A DNA stretch of 64,000 nt from Ciborinia camelliae (Eukaryota; Ascomycota; Leotiomycetes; Helotiales; Sclerotiniaceae), in NCBI GenBank assembly GCA_025890175.1, contig JANPYM010000007.1, positions 558,121-622,120 of the forward strand, given 5' to 3'. Positions 10,653-21,351 of this stretch are shown here, one piece after another. The notes under the pieces were generated by a model. That model was given only the letters and a program-made list of their open reading frames with translations. It searched no databases and was not told the DNA's origin. How positions within the stretch are numbered: position 1 is the stretch's first letter; every line of letters starts with the position of its first letter. Both the position numbers and the translations under genes were made by a program.

Positions 10653-11946
10653 TTAACGTCCCATTAAAAGTGCAGGCTTTTGTGCCGGCTCGACAGGTTG
10701 TGGTGGCATTCTCTCTATCTGCTTGATCAAGAACTCTCTCTCATCAATGAATTGCTCATCCTCTGTACGATCTTCCAAGAAGTGTTTCAAGAAATTCAAT
10801 AACCTTTCCCGGTTGTTGAGCAGTATTCTCTGTACAGCCATGGATTTGTGTGGATTCGCCACAAAAACTTTAAAAACATGAAATCCTTCATATTGTACCA
10901 TCTTTCTCTCATCCCGAAGAAGATTCATGCATATTTTTAAATGCTCTCCTCGGTCGACATATGCTGTCATAACAGTGTAATTGGCTCGATCCAAAAGAAT
11001 CTCGCCCAAGAGTTTTATTGATTGTCTCTTTGTAACATAACTTGCTGATTGGACTAAGATATTGTTATACTTGTCGAAAAACAGGTCGAAGTTGGTAGCC
11101 AAATATTGTGCTACAATTTGTTTGTGCTTTGTCAATAGTTCCTGTACCTGGATTAGCTTTATTTATTCCAACATGACTACATTGCTTACCCTAAAAGTTG
11201 TGAAAGCATCTGCTCCAACCTCAAATGATCCCTGGTCAATCCAATTAAAGAATTTCCAGAAGACTCCCTCTCCAGTCTGCTTGATTTCTGGCTGTATAGC
11301 AGTCAAGCCTTTTGTGCTAACATCTCCTTCCTTGATATCATTATACAGAATGATCGCTGCTGCAGCATCACTCTTCAAAACCTCTCGCAGAACCGTGCCA
11401 GCAGGTGTAGCACTTTCCTTGTGCTCATAACCATTACATAGCTCAACTAGTACCTCCGGTCTATTATTTATAACATAACTCAGCGCCATAGGTTCGCTCT
11501 TCGGTGACGCTGTGGCGGGTCGAAACCGTAGGACGTAAGAGAATATAACCTGGGCATCTTTTCTCGATTCAAAAGGAAGGCGATATAGATTAATGGCAAG
11601 GAGATAGAGGAGGTCTTCCTGTATCATTCCAGTTACCAACTGGTGGACTTGCTCGGGGGTGCTTTCTATTTCTGCCAGGAGTCAGTAAGTTGCGGGATAT
11701 TAACCTGTAAGAACAAAATACCTTGTGTTCCTTGCAAAATGAATTTCATTTGAGATAGAGCCTTTGCCAGCTCTTCCGCCTGTCGAATTGTCAGCTCATC
11801 CTTAATTCACTTGCTGCTTTCCAATGCGCAAAAAAGTATACCTTCGCCACACCCCCAGGGCCATCAAGCTTCAATATCAAGTCCTTGGCTTGTTTCGATA
11901 GGTCCACCGTGTTTGGGCGAGGCTTTCGCCCGAATAGAAATGACAT
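10653..11946 (-). CDS. hymA: Mo25-like scaffold protein (Hym1/HymA)
   Basis: Four exons: 11842..11946, 11722..11800, 11190..11671 and 10653..11141; 384 residues, matching the family length. Introns are 41, 50 and 48 nt; the 41-nt intron is unusually short. Seen: N-terminus MSFLFGRKPRPNTVDL, EELAKALSQMKFILQGT, and the highly conserved C-terminal armadillo-type helices (NFDLFFDKYNNILVQSASYV, RRQS-like KRQSIKLLGEILLDR, YEGFHVFKVFVANP). Family knowledge: Mo25 proteins scaffold germinal-centre kinases and support NDR/Cbk1 signalling (RAM/MOR network); the Aspergillus homologue HymA is needed for conidiophore development. It is transcribed away from PRMT3, sharing an 830-bp upstream region. Confident identification. 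Confidence 0.93.
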
Positions 11947-12776
11947 CTTTGTACTCGAGGTCAAGTTGTTTGTAGTTAACTTCAGCTTGTCTTCTGGTGT
12001 TTACAGTGGCTTGATCAAAGTTTCGATGTGCTGGCATTAAACAAGGATTTTCTGATTAACTTGTAATATTGGCATGAACATAAATGCTATCATCCATCAA
12101 TGATATGGCATTGTTTTTAACATGTAGCTCAGCAGTACTGGTAGTTGATGTTGTATGTTATCATAATCATGACATGAATTCATCCTCAGACCTTCCTTCT
12201 ACTTTCCATCAACCCCATACCCATGTCTACTCTGTATGGAGCATTGATGTTTAGGAGTTTAACCGAGGTTTAAGCATACTACCCTGGTCTATTTCCCCAG
12301 CAACCAAGATCCGATGATGTTCTGGACAGTTTTTGGGTCCATGACAGGAGAGAAATGAAGTTGTACAGAACCAGTTACTGATGTTTGTTTACTCCATTGA
12401 ACTTCAGCTTGAGATGAATGACGGGATTGGATATTGTTAGATTCTTTTGATAAACACAATCAATGATATATTACCTAATCTTCTATAACTCGAACTTATT
12501 ATCTCATCCCTACCTACCTACCTAGGTAGGTACCTACAATCTATATATGGGATGACTTCTTGGTTTCCCATCATCAATTCTTATCGCATAGATCACGTGC
12601 TGATAGTAGAAATAAAAATAAAAATCCCATTATCCCACATGAAAATTTCTAGATCTTCATTGATGGGAAAACTGAATGTTTGTATTTGATATTCTGTTAT
12701 ATTCCCCAAAATCAAATCACCATTTTTGTTATTTTCTAACGAAAGCCTGACAATTTCAATACCAACCCCCTCCAAA
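11947..12776. other. divergent promoter region (hymA / PRMT3)
   Basis: 830 bp separating the start codons of two divergent genes. Contains an 18-bp perfect palindrome at 12515..12532 built on CCTAGG. A weak open frame at 12593..12775 (minus) has no features. Confidence 0.55.
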
Positions 12777-14475
12777 ATGTCTGGCCCCGTTCCAGGTATC
12801 GAGAAGTATGCTACATCGGATTCCGGTAGTTCTGAGGCATCTGATATCCTTGATTTGAAAGATGATGAAGGATGGGAAGATGCTGAGCCCGAAGAGGAAG
12901 AACAAAATCAATTTGTATCGTTATTAGACGATGAAGTCTTCTCCGACATGCTTGCTATGCTTCAACATTGCAAAGAGAAATACGGCTTTGATTTCCTAGA
13001 AGTCAGACAAGAGCTAAGCCTGGACTTTTACGGCAGTATCAAACTTACCAACTACCTCAGATCTAAGACTCAAAGTGGTGAGAAGCCTTCTCAAAATATT
13101 TCCAAGACAGACTTGGAAGATGAGAAATATCTCAAGCCAGTTTTGGAGGATGATGCTTTTCTTTTCTGCCTTGATGATCTCCCTGATATCGTCGAACAAA
13201 ATAGCGGCACAGGAAATGGCAAGGAAGTCGAATCTGGACCCCTCGTTACTCGTGTATCCGAATTGGAAGAGGAGCTCAGGAGGATTCAATCTCAATTTGA
13301 GAATTACAGAAACACTGTCAATGAAACCCTGGATGAGCGCTGGAACAAGTCTGCTGGTCCTTCTGCAACCAAAAAAGAGGAAAAGCGAGATGATGATAGC
13401 CAATACTTTACCTCTTATTCATACAATGGTCAGATATCCTCCCACCTTCAATATGGCTCTACTCTAACGTCCTTTAGATATCCATGAGACTATGTTGAAA
13501 GATACTGTTCGCACCGATGCCTATCGTGACTTCATCTACAATAACAAGTCTCTTTTCGCAGGAAAGACTGTTTTAGATGTAGGCTGTGGTACAGGTATTC
13601 TTAGTATGTTCTGTGCCAAAGCAGGTGCAGCTCGAGTGATTGGTGTTGATAATTCGGACATCATTGAGAAAGCCCGTGAGAACATTTTCAACAACGGCTT
13701 CGCGGATAAAATCACTTTACTGAAGGGTAAAGTCGAGGAAGTCAATCTTCCTGTTGACCACGTCGATATCATTGTTAGTGAATGGATGGGTTATTGCTTA
13801 TTGTATGAAGCAATGCTCGACAGTGTCATCTGGGCTCGAGACAAGTACCTGAAGCCTGATGGTTTGATGGTTCCCAGTCACATGAACATGTGGGTTGCCC
13901 CCGTGGCTGATCCAGATTACGTTGCCGACCACATTGATTTCTGGAGAGACGTTTATGGATTTGACATGAAAGCAATGCAAGCCGGAATTCACGACGATGC
14001 TCAGGTCCTTGACATGCCAGCTAGAACGATCTGTGGCGAGCCCTTCCCATTCTTGCAATTAAGCCTGCACACAACTACAGTTAAAGATCTTACTTTCAAG
14101 AGAAAATGGGAGGCTAAGCTTACTCAAGATATCGACGCATTGGACGGCTTCATGATTTGGTTTGATAGCTTCTTCATGCCCACACGAAGTGATGAAGTTC
14201 CGGAAAATGCAAAAGCCGAGGAGTGGGCAAAGGAAGAAAAGAAGGGGGTAGCATTCACAACAGGCCCTAAAGCCAAGGTGACGCATTGGAAACAAGGCGT
14301 GTTGCTCATTGATCACATCAAAGAGCAACCAAAGGAACACAAGGCAGGCGAAAAGATGAGCGGAGAGTTGGAATATTTAGTTGCTGATGATTATTCGAGA
14401 GCACTAACTATTGGTGTGGACTGGAAGTTCAATGGAGAGGAAACTGCTAATTCTCAAACATGGAAGATGAGATGA
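12777..14475 (+). CDS. protein arginine N-methyltransferase 3 (PRMT3 type)
   Basis: Two exons, 12777..13428 and 13478..14475 (49-nt intron, phase 1); 549 residues. The N-terminal acidic region and the helix after the zinc-finger position (HCKEKYGFDF, LDFYGSIKLTNYLR) are PRMT3-like, followed by a coiled coil (about 160-190). The class I methyltransferase core shows motif I VLDVGCGTG (249-257), the double-E loop SEWMGYCLLYE (318-328) and the THW loop (VTHWKQG). Family knowledge: type I arginine methyltransferase of the cytosol whose main partner is ribosomal protein uS5 (Rps2). Oddity: the pair of cysteines expected at the start of the N-terminal C2H2 finger is not present (the segment reads FVSLLDDEVFSD). 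The start at 12777 follows an A-rich leader and is the first ATG giving the family-like acidic N-terminus. Confidence 0.92.
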
Positions 14476-15206
14476 TTTGGTTTTGTTGGTAGATAAGATG
14501 GCAAAATGGAGTGATGAGCTGACGATTACTATGAAACTTTTGGCAGTGAGACAGATACTGTTGATTCTATGACTACGAGGTCAGTCTTATAGGACAAGAA
14601 TAGCTTTGGCTGGAGTTTTATCCTCGTCGAAACTATTAGACGATATTCTGTGCTTGTAGTTCAAATAAAGACTCTCCACATTTATACCCCAAATGATATA
14701 TCATGCATGTTTGTGTGACCTTGGGATAATCATCCCACATCTCTTGATGCCGGAATCATCAAATGATTCTGTTTTATATCTTCAAATTTTCTTGTGAGAA
14801 TTTCTAATCATTGTGCGTCGACATATCATTCTCATTATGCCTTTTAGCTTGGGATATTTATGGGATTTGCTGGAGAACACCACTCACCCACCTTTGACCT
14901 TTTGTCGGAGATATCTTGGAGATAAGCTTCAATCCGAATTCGGTTAGGATAGTTTGAATGACGAAATATGATCCCTACCTCACTCCTGGTAATCGCGCAT
15001 CCCGGTATTGGTCAGCGAAAGGCATCAACGATAACATTTAACATTTTCCTACTGAGTTGAAGTAACCACCGATCATGGCTGTGCGCCTACCGGTATTATT
15101 TACTTCTCCTGGCTAGTGTGATATTATTCAAGACTGCAACAATATCTCTTCCATGTATATAACACATATACAATAGCTACTTCGTTTCACTCAACGACAA
15201 CAACAA
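14476..15206. other. intergenic: PRMT3 3' region and OPT promoter
   Basis: About 730 bp between two genes on the same strand. No coding or RNA feature seen. Confidence 0.5.
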
Positions 15207-17534
15207 ATGGCGCCCGATAGAGGCGCAACACAGTCTCCCGTCGACTACCAATCAATCTCCACCCGAACATCTGAAGACAATGATCATGGGCTCCGCCGCA
15301 GGAGAAGCGATCAACGACGATTCATAGCTGCGCATGCGGAAGAAGGGCAGAATTTCACCGTTCGAGGAATCCTCGTGGGATTGGGAGTCGGATTGATAAT
15401 ATGTTTTTCCAATATGTATTTTGGGCTGCAGACAGGCTGGGTCTCATCTATGGCCATGCCGGCTTCACTTATTGGATTCGCATTCTTCAAGACCCTATCG
15501 AAACATCTTGATCTGCCGTTTACCCCGGTGGAAAATGTATTGGTGCAGACGGTGGCTGGATCAATGGGGACGATGCCGTTGGGTTGTGGATTCGTGGGAG
15601 TTATGCCGGCATTGAATTATATGATGAAGCCAGAAGAACACGGGCCGATTTTTTTGAGTACTTGGAAACTTATACTTTGGTCGTTGGGGTTATGCTTTTT
15701 CGGGGTGGTGTTCGCGGTACCATTGAGACGACAGGTTATCATTAGAGAGAAATTGAAGTTTCCATCCGGAACGGCGACTGCGTTGATGATTGGAGTTTTG
15801 CATGGAAAGGAGACTACCGCAAGCGGACCGCCGATCCCGAGTTCCGAGAATCTGGATGAAAGGGATGAAAGGGACGAAAGAGAATCAAGAAATTATTCGG
15901 ATGAGAGTGTGGCGGATTTAGAGCAGGTGAGCAAAGCCGAGGGAAGTAGCTGGAAGTCCAAGGTCAAGCTGTTGGTTATCTCATTCGCAATATCAGGGTT
16001 CTATACTCTGGCGACTTATTTCTTTCCTATCCTGCGGAAGTTGCCAATTTTTGGGACTGCGATTGCCCAAAATTGGTTATGGACTCTAAACCCTTCCCTC
16101 GCATATGTCGGACAGGGGATTATTATGGGCCCAGCCACAACTACACATATGCTTCTTGGGGCAGTTGTTGGTTGGGGAATACTTTCTCCTCTAGCCAAAA
16201 ATAGGGGCTGGGCTCCTGGACCAGTCAGTGATTGGGAGACCGGAAGCAAAGGCTGGATTGTTTGGATTTCATTAGCTATAATGTTGGCAGACTCTGTAAT
16301 CAGTCTGGGCTATATTGCTTTTAATCCTCTGGTCAATAATGGTGGACATTATATTAGTGAGGCTCAACGAAAGATCAAGAGACGAGATTGGTGGGGTCTT
16401 CTATCAATTGGAACACCACAGCCTACCACGGGATATGCTCCTTTAGAGGGAGGACAATCCTCAAATCGTCGACAGCAACGTGGATCAACTACTGGCGATA
16501 TCTCATCACTTTCAGGTAATACTCTTCAACCGGACATAAAGGATATTCCAGAACCAGACGCCCCTCCCGAGCATCTCGTCAATGATAGCACCGTCTGGAT
16601 CGGTCTTGCTCTCTCTATCGCATTCTGCATAGCCAGTATCCGAATCGTATTCGGCGAGCTAGTCCCCCTTCCGGCAACCATCCTCGCCGTCCCAATAGCC
16701 CTCCTCCTCTCCATAATGGGTGTCCGAGCCCTCGGAGAAACAGACCTGAATCCCGTCTCCGGAATCTCCAAACTAGCTCAACTATTCTTTGCCTTCATCA
16801 TCCCCCAATCCAATCCAAACTCGGTCCTCATAAACCTCATCGCCGGCGCCGTTTCCGAAGCCGGCGCTTTACAAGCAGGTGATCTCATGCAAGATCTCAA
16901 GACAGGTCATCTCGTAGGTGCAGCCCCAAATGCACAATTTTGGGGTCAGATCATCGGGAGTGCCGTTGGAGCCGTCGTAAGCGCGCTGATCTATAAACTT
17001 TACACAAATGTATATCAGGTTCCTGGAGATCTTTTTCAGGTTCCGACGGGGTACGTGTGGATTTTTACGGCGAGACTTGTGACGGGGAAGGGCTTGCCCC
17101 ATATGGCTGCTGAGTGGGCTCTTGGTGCTGCGGTTCTCTTTACCGGGACTACACTCTTGCGGATTTGGGCTACGGGGAGTAAATGGCATTCTTACATTCC
17201 CGGGGGTATTGCAGTGGCTGTTGGTATGTCTCTCCTTCCTCTCTCTCCCATCCATGACTTTTTTCCTCTCCCCTTCTCTCCTTCTCTACATTTTTATACC
17301 ATATACCGAAAGTCACTAGCAGCTGACCGACGCAAAACACAAATAGGCATGTACAACACCCCGGCCTTTACTCTCGCGCGCGCCATCGGCGGCTTCATCA
17401 ACCTCTACTGGCGTTCCTCTCGCACCCGAGAGGAAACTCCCATCGTGGTCCTGGCTAGTGGGTTGATCTTGGGCGAGGGCGTCGTTAGTATCGTTAATTT
17501 GGGCTTGGCGAGTGTGGGGGTGCCGCATTTGTAA
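15207..17534 (+). CDS. oligopeptide transporter (OPT) superfamily membrane protein
   Basis: Exons 15207..17223 and 17347..17534 give 734 residues; the 123-nt intron has a GTATGT donor and an AATAG acceptor and joins AVAVG to MYNTPAFTLA. The hydrophilic N-terminus (about 50 residues) is followed by a dozen or more hydrophobic segments. Recognisable OPT blocks: SNMYFGLQTGWVSSMAMPAS, the region LKFPSGTATALMIGVLHG, and the C-terminal half with NLIAGAVSEAGALQAGDLMQ and DLKTGHLVGAAPNAQFWGQI. Family knowledge: proton-coupled uptake of oligopeptides or metal chelates (OPT/YSL branch) at the plasma or vacuolar membrane; the substrate cannot be inferred. Oddity: the intron is a multiple of three and has no stop, so retained transcripts would encode a 775-residue form with 41 extra residues between the last membrane segments. 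Confidence 0.9.
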   Translation: MAPDRGATQSPVDYQSISTRTSEDNDHGLRRRRSDQRRFIAAHAEEGQNFTVRGILVGLGVGLIICFSNMYFGLQTGWVSSMAMPASLIGFAFFKTLSKHLDLPFTPVENVLVQTVAGSMGTMPLGCGFVGVMPALNYMMKPEEHGPIFLSTWKLILWSLGLCFFGVVFAVPLRRQVIIREKLKFPSGTATALMIGVLHGKETTASGPPIPSSENLDERDERDERESRNYSDESVADLEQVSKAEGSSWKSKVKLLVISFAISGFYTLATYFFPILRKLPIFGTAIAQNWLWTLNPSLAYVGQGIIMGPATTTHMLLGAVVGWGILSPLAKNRGWAPGPVSDWETGSKGWIVWISLAIMLADSVISLGYIAFNPLVNNGGHYISEAQRKIKRRDWWGLLSIGTPQPTTGYAPLEGGQSSNRRQQRGSTTGDISSLSGNTLQPDIKDIPEPDAPPEHLVNDSTVWIGLALSIAFCIASIRIVFGELVPLPATILAVPIALLLSIMGVRALGETDLNPVSGISKLAQLFFAFIIPQSNPNSVLINLIAGAVSEAGALQAGDLMQDLKTGHLVGAAPNAQFWGQIIGSAVGAVVSALIYKLYTNVYQVPGDLFQVPTGYVWIFTARLVTGKGLPHMAAEWALGAAVLFTGTTLLRIWATGSKWHSYIPGGIAVAVGMSLLPLSPIHDFFPLPFSPSLHFYTIYRKSLAADRRKTQIGMYNTPAFTLARAIGGFINLYWRSSRTREETPIVVLASGLILGEGVVSIVNLGLASVGVPHL

Positions 17535-18633
17535 GCGCATGGTTGGGTTGGGTTGGTTTATTAGTATTTAGGTAGGTGCCTGGTATGTGCAGGTCGCTTT
17601 ACATCTAGAGGAAGAGGGGGAAGGGGAGGGGGATATATATGTGTGTGTGTGAATCGGATGGGTAGAGGTGTTTAGATTGGTTGGGTGGGATCTGATGGAA
17701 TTATATAGAATGGAATTAAATACAATGAGATTAAATAGAATAAGATTTTAAGAATAACCAACCATTATAGTTCATATACATTATATGTAAATTGAAGTAC
17801 CTATCTTGAGTGAAGTAAAGTGAACCTCTATTTATAGTGCTATATCCCTTGGTTTTTGAATGTTAATACTTTCTCCCGGCGCCCCTATCTAGCTCTCTGT
17901 GAATTCTTTTATTCTTGAATCGACCTTCCTCCTTCTTTGATTTACTCTATATTGTTTTATTACTCTCTATACACTAAAAAGCACCATTTTTTTATTATTA
18001 TTATATATATTTTTTTTAGATTATAATTAGTAAATAACTTAAAGGTTGATCGATTTTATTTATTTATTTATTTATTTAATTTATCTTAACTTATTTAATT
18101 TATCTCACTATCTTCCTATCACACTACCTTCCTATCATACTACCTTTCTATCACACTATCTTCCTATCACACTATCTTCCTATCACACTATCTTCCTATC
18201 ACACTACCTTTCTATCATACTACCTTTCTATCACATTATCTTCCTATCACACTATCTTCCTATCACACTATCTTCCTATCACACTATCTTCCTATCATAC
18301 TATCTTCCTATCACACTATCTCACCATCTTAACCATCTTCTTCCAATTCCAATTCCATCGATTTTATTCCGCATATGCATATACATATTTATTCCTCGCC
18401 CCCTCCCTTCCCCCCCCCATTCCCTCCCCAACCCCCACCACAATTAAACACGTAGACAGCGCCATCCAGCCAGCCAGCCAGCCAGACAGCCAGAAAGACC
18501 GACCAAAAGAATAAAAAGCATAAGAAAATCTCTCTCTAATGTACAATGCAATTGCTATGATAATATCTTCAATTCTTTTCTCTTCTTCTCTCTTCTCTCT
18601 TCTCTTTACACTTCTCTCTTATATTTGCATTTG
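17535..18633. other. low-complexity intergenic region
   Basis: Holds the 3' region of the OPT gene, TTTA runs (about 18055..18080), a 16-bp minisatellite (18112..18320), C-rich tracts (about 18405..18445) and CCAG runs (about 18465..18490). No gene seen; open frames here are repeat artefacts. Confidence 0.6.
18112..18320. repeat. 16-bp minisatellite, about 13 copies
   Basis: Unit TTCCTATCACACTATC with scattered substitutions (for example ACC for ATC, ATACTA for ACACTA), arranged head to tail. Confidence 0.85.
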
Positions 18634-19986
18634 AATCTGCATTGGAATCTACATCTGCATTTGTATCTTTCCCTCCCTCCCCTCCTCCCCCCCCCCAATT
18701 CCGAACCACCTCTCCCCTGCCCTGCCCTGCCCTACCCTGCCCTGCCAATCCAATCGTGGCTTACCTCATAGAACCCCACCCCCACATTCCCCCCTCGTGG
18801 CCCCGCCCCGCCCCGCCCCACCCCCTCACATATTCTCGCTCCTTTTACAGCCCGAACATAGGTAGGTACATCCATCCCATCCATCCCATCCATCCCATCC
18901 ATCCATCCATCCATCCCACCCCGCAAAGCCAAAGCCAAGGACAAAGTGAACGAAAAACGCGCGATTCCCAAAATCCCGCATTTCCGAATGATCCCAAGAA
19001 CTTAAACACGACACGACCCATCCATATCCATAGGAAGTGTAAGCTAAGTAGGTAGCTAATATAATTATTAAAAATCTCTCCCAGCCACCCCGCCCCGCCC
19101 CGCCCCCCCATGATTCTCAATTCGAACCGGTACCGTGAGAAACAAATGAAAGAAAGTAAAAAGCGAAAGGTCAATTCCAAATATCCGTCATGTCAAAAAT
19201 AGTGAGATGGGCAAATCCTCAGCAAGCAAGCAAGCCCTCCAATATATCTGAGCCAAGAACAAATAACCTTATTATATTTGATCTACAGCTTCGTTTCTGC
19301 TTGCTTCACAAATATCAATATATGAATATCGTTAATTGCTGTTTCTATCTGACGGATTTTTTTTGGCGAAGAAATGAGTGATGTATGGCGACTTTGGAGG
19401 TGAGGGTTGAGGGAGAAATTTAGCAGTCCGGGAGTTTGGCTATGACGAAAGGAAAAGTAACAAAAATTCATGTCAAGTCGTTATAATTTGTCCTGTCCTC
19501 CATGGAGCCGAGAAAGAAAGAGCTATGAAATGCCGCACTTCAGATGCATCAATCAAATAAAAACCCCTAGACCTTGCGCCACGCTAGCAAATGCCGATAA
19601 ATGGAAGATGATTGAAAATACATCGTCTGATGTGTGAGAAGTGGGACGATCTGTGTACTGATGTTCTAAAAATGCCGTGCAACGGAAGTCTCGATTTTTG
19701 GGTCTACATGCATTCCAAATCTGAATGACTTGAAGACCCGATGAATTCTATTCTTTAGCCGCACGGATAACCATTAGAAGGGTGTCGAAAGTCCATTCTT
19801 GGACTGTCGTTTACTGAAACGATGGGACTTCTTTTTAGCGTCCCCTATAGCTTCTTCCCCCAGGCTGGCTTGGCTTTTAGTTAAATGATGTCGACCTGAC
19901 CGATCACTGACACCATAGTTGTCTTGATAGATGCTTGTTCCATGGAGAGTGCTGCTAGGACTTGTGGCAGCGGATGGTATATCGAA
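18634..19986. repeat. redundant first copy of a 1.35-kb direct repeat (unmerged contig end)
   Basis: Aligned base by base with 19997..21351. The offset grows from 1363 to 1365, explained by four single-base differences, all in homopolymer runs (three C-runs and one A-run); I noticed no substitutions. The copy stops exactly at the ten Ns. It includes the antisense 3' end of the downstream kinase gene (19774..19986). This pattern fits two overlapping contigs joined with a nominal gap, not a real duplication. Confidence 0.9.
19774..19986 (-). pseudogene. duplicate 3' fragment of the PDK1-like kinase gene (assembly artefact)
   Basis: Identical to 21139..21351, the last 70 codons and stop of the kinase gene, and truncated at the gap. 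It is not an independent gene if the contig-overlap interpretation is right. Confidence 0.85.
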
Positions 19987-19996
19987 NNNNNNNNNN
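19987..19996. other. assembly gap (10 Ns)
   Basis: Ten ambiguous bases separate the two copies of the repeat. A round number of Ns indicates a nominal scaffold gap. Confidence 0.98.
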
Positions 19997-21351
19997 AATC
20001 TGCATTGGAATCTACATCTGCATTTGTATCTTTCCCTCCCCTCCCCTCCTCCCCCCCCCCAATTCCGAACCACCTCTCCCCTGCCCTGCCCTGCCCTACC
20101 CTGCCCTGCCAATCCAATCGTGGCTTACCTCATAGAACCCCACCCCACATTCCCCCCCTCGTGGCCCCGCCCCGCCCCGCCCCACCCCCTCACATATTCT
20201 CGCTCCTTTTACAGCCCGAACATAGGTAGGTACATCCATCCCATCCATCCCATCCATCCCATCCATCCATCCATCCATCCCACCCCGCAAAGCCAAAGCC
20301 AAGGACAAAGTGAACGAAAAACGCGCGATTCCCAAAATCCCGCATTTCCGAATGATCCCAAGAACTTAAACACGACACGACCCATCCATATCCATAGGAA
20401 GTGTAAGCTAAGTAGGTAGCTAATATAATTATTAAAAAATCTCTCCCAGCCACCCCGCCCCGCCCCGCCCCCCCATGATTCTCAATTCGAACCGGTACCG
20501 TGAGAAACAAATGAAAGAAAGTAAAAAGCGAAAGGTCAATTCCAAATATCCGTCATGTCAAAAATAGTGAGATGGGCAAATCCTCAGCAAGCAAGCAAGC
20601 CCTCCAATATATCTGAGCCAAGAACAAATAACCTTATTATATTTGATCTACAGCTTCGTTTCTGCTTGCTTCACAAATATCAATATATGAATATCGTTAA
20701 TTGCTGTTTCTATCTGACGGATTTTTTTTGGCGAAGAAATGAGTGATGTATGGCGACTTTGGAGGTGAGGGTTGAGGGAGAAATTTAGCAGTCCGGGAGT
20801 TTGGCTATGACGAAAGGAAAAGTAACAAAAATTCATGTCAAGTCGTTATAATTTGTCCTGTCCTCCATGGAGCCGAGAAAGAAAGAGCTATGAAATGCCG
20901 CACTTCAGATGCATCAATCAAATAAAAACCCCTAGACCTTGCGCCACGCTAGCAAATGCCGATAAATGGAAGATGATTGAAAATACATCGTCTGATGTGT
21001 GAGAAGTGGGACGATCTGTGTACTGATGTTCTAAAAATGCCGTGCAACGGAAGTCTCGATTTTTGGGTCTACATGCATTCCAAATCTGAATGACTTGAAG
21101 ACCCGATGAATTCTATTCTTTAGCCGCACGGATAACCATTAGAAGGGTGTCGAAAGTCCATTCTTGGACTGTCGTTTACTGAAACGATGGGACTTCTTTT
21201 TAGCGTCCCCTATAGCTTCTTCCCCCAGGCTGGCTTGGCTTTTAGTTAAATGATGTCGACCTGACCGATCACTGACACCATAGTTGTCTTGATAGATGCT
21301 TGTTCCATGGAGAGTGCTGCTAGGACTTGTGGCAGCGGATGGTATATCGAA
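19997..21351. repeat. second copy of the 1.35-kb direct repeat (contig start)
   Basis: This copy continues into intact sequence on its right and carries the real 3' end of the kinase gene. The part to 21138 is the gene's 3' flank: a C-rich tract, CATCC repeats (about 20235..20280) and no coding region of its own. Confidence 0.9.

Noticed and set aside
18112..18320. CRISPR-like array
   Set aside because: Contiguous 16-bp tandem repeat with no unique spacers, in a eukaryotic genome.
18642..19055. Pro-rich open frames in the C-rich tract, and their copies at 19931..20419
   Set aside because: Low-complexity CCATCC and CCCC tracts, lying in the 3' flank of the kinase gene.
18634..21351. Segmental duplication creating two kinase gene copies
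   Set aside because: Copies abut an N gap and differ only in homopolymer lengths; an unmerged contig overlap explains everything more simply.
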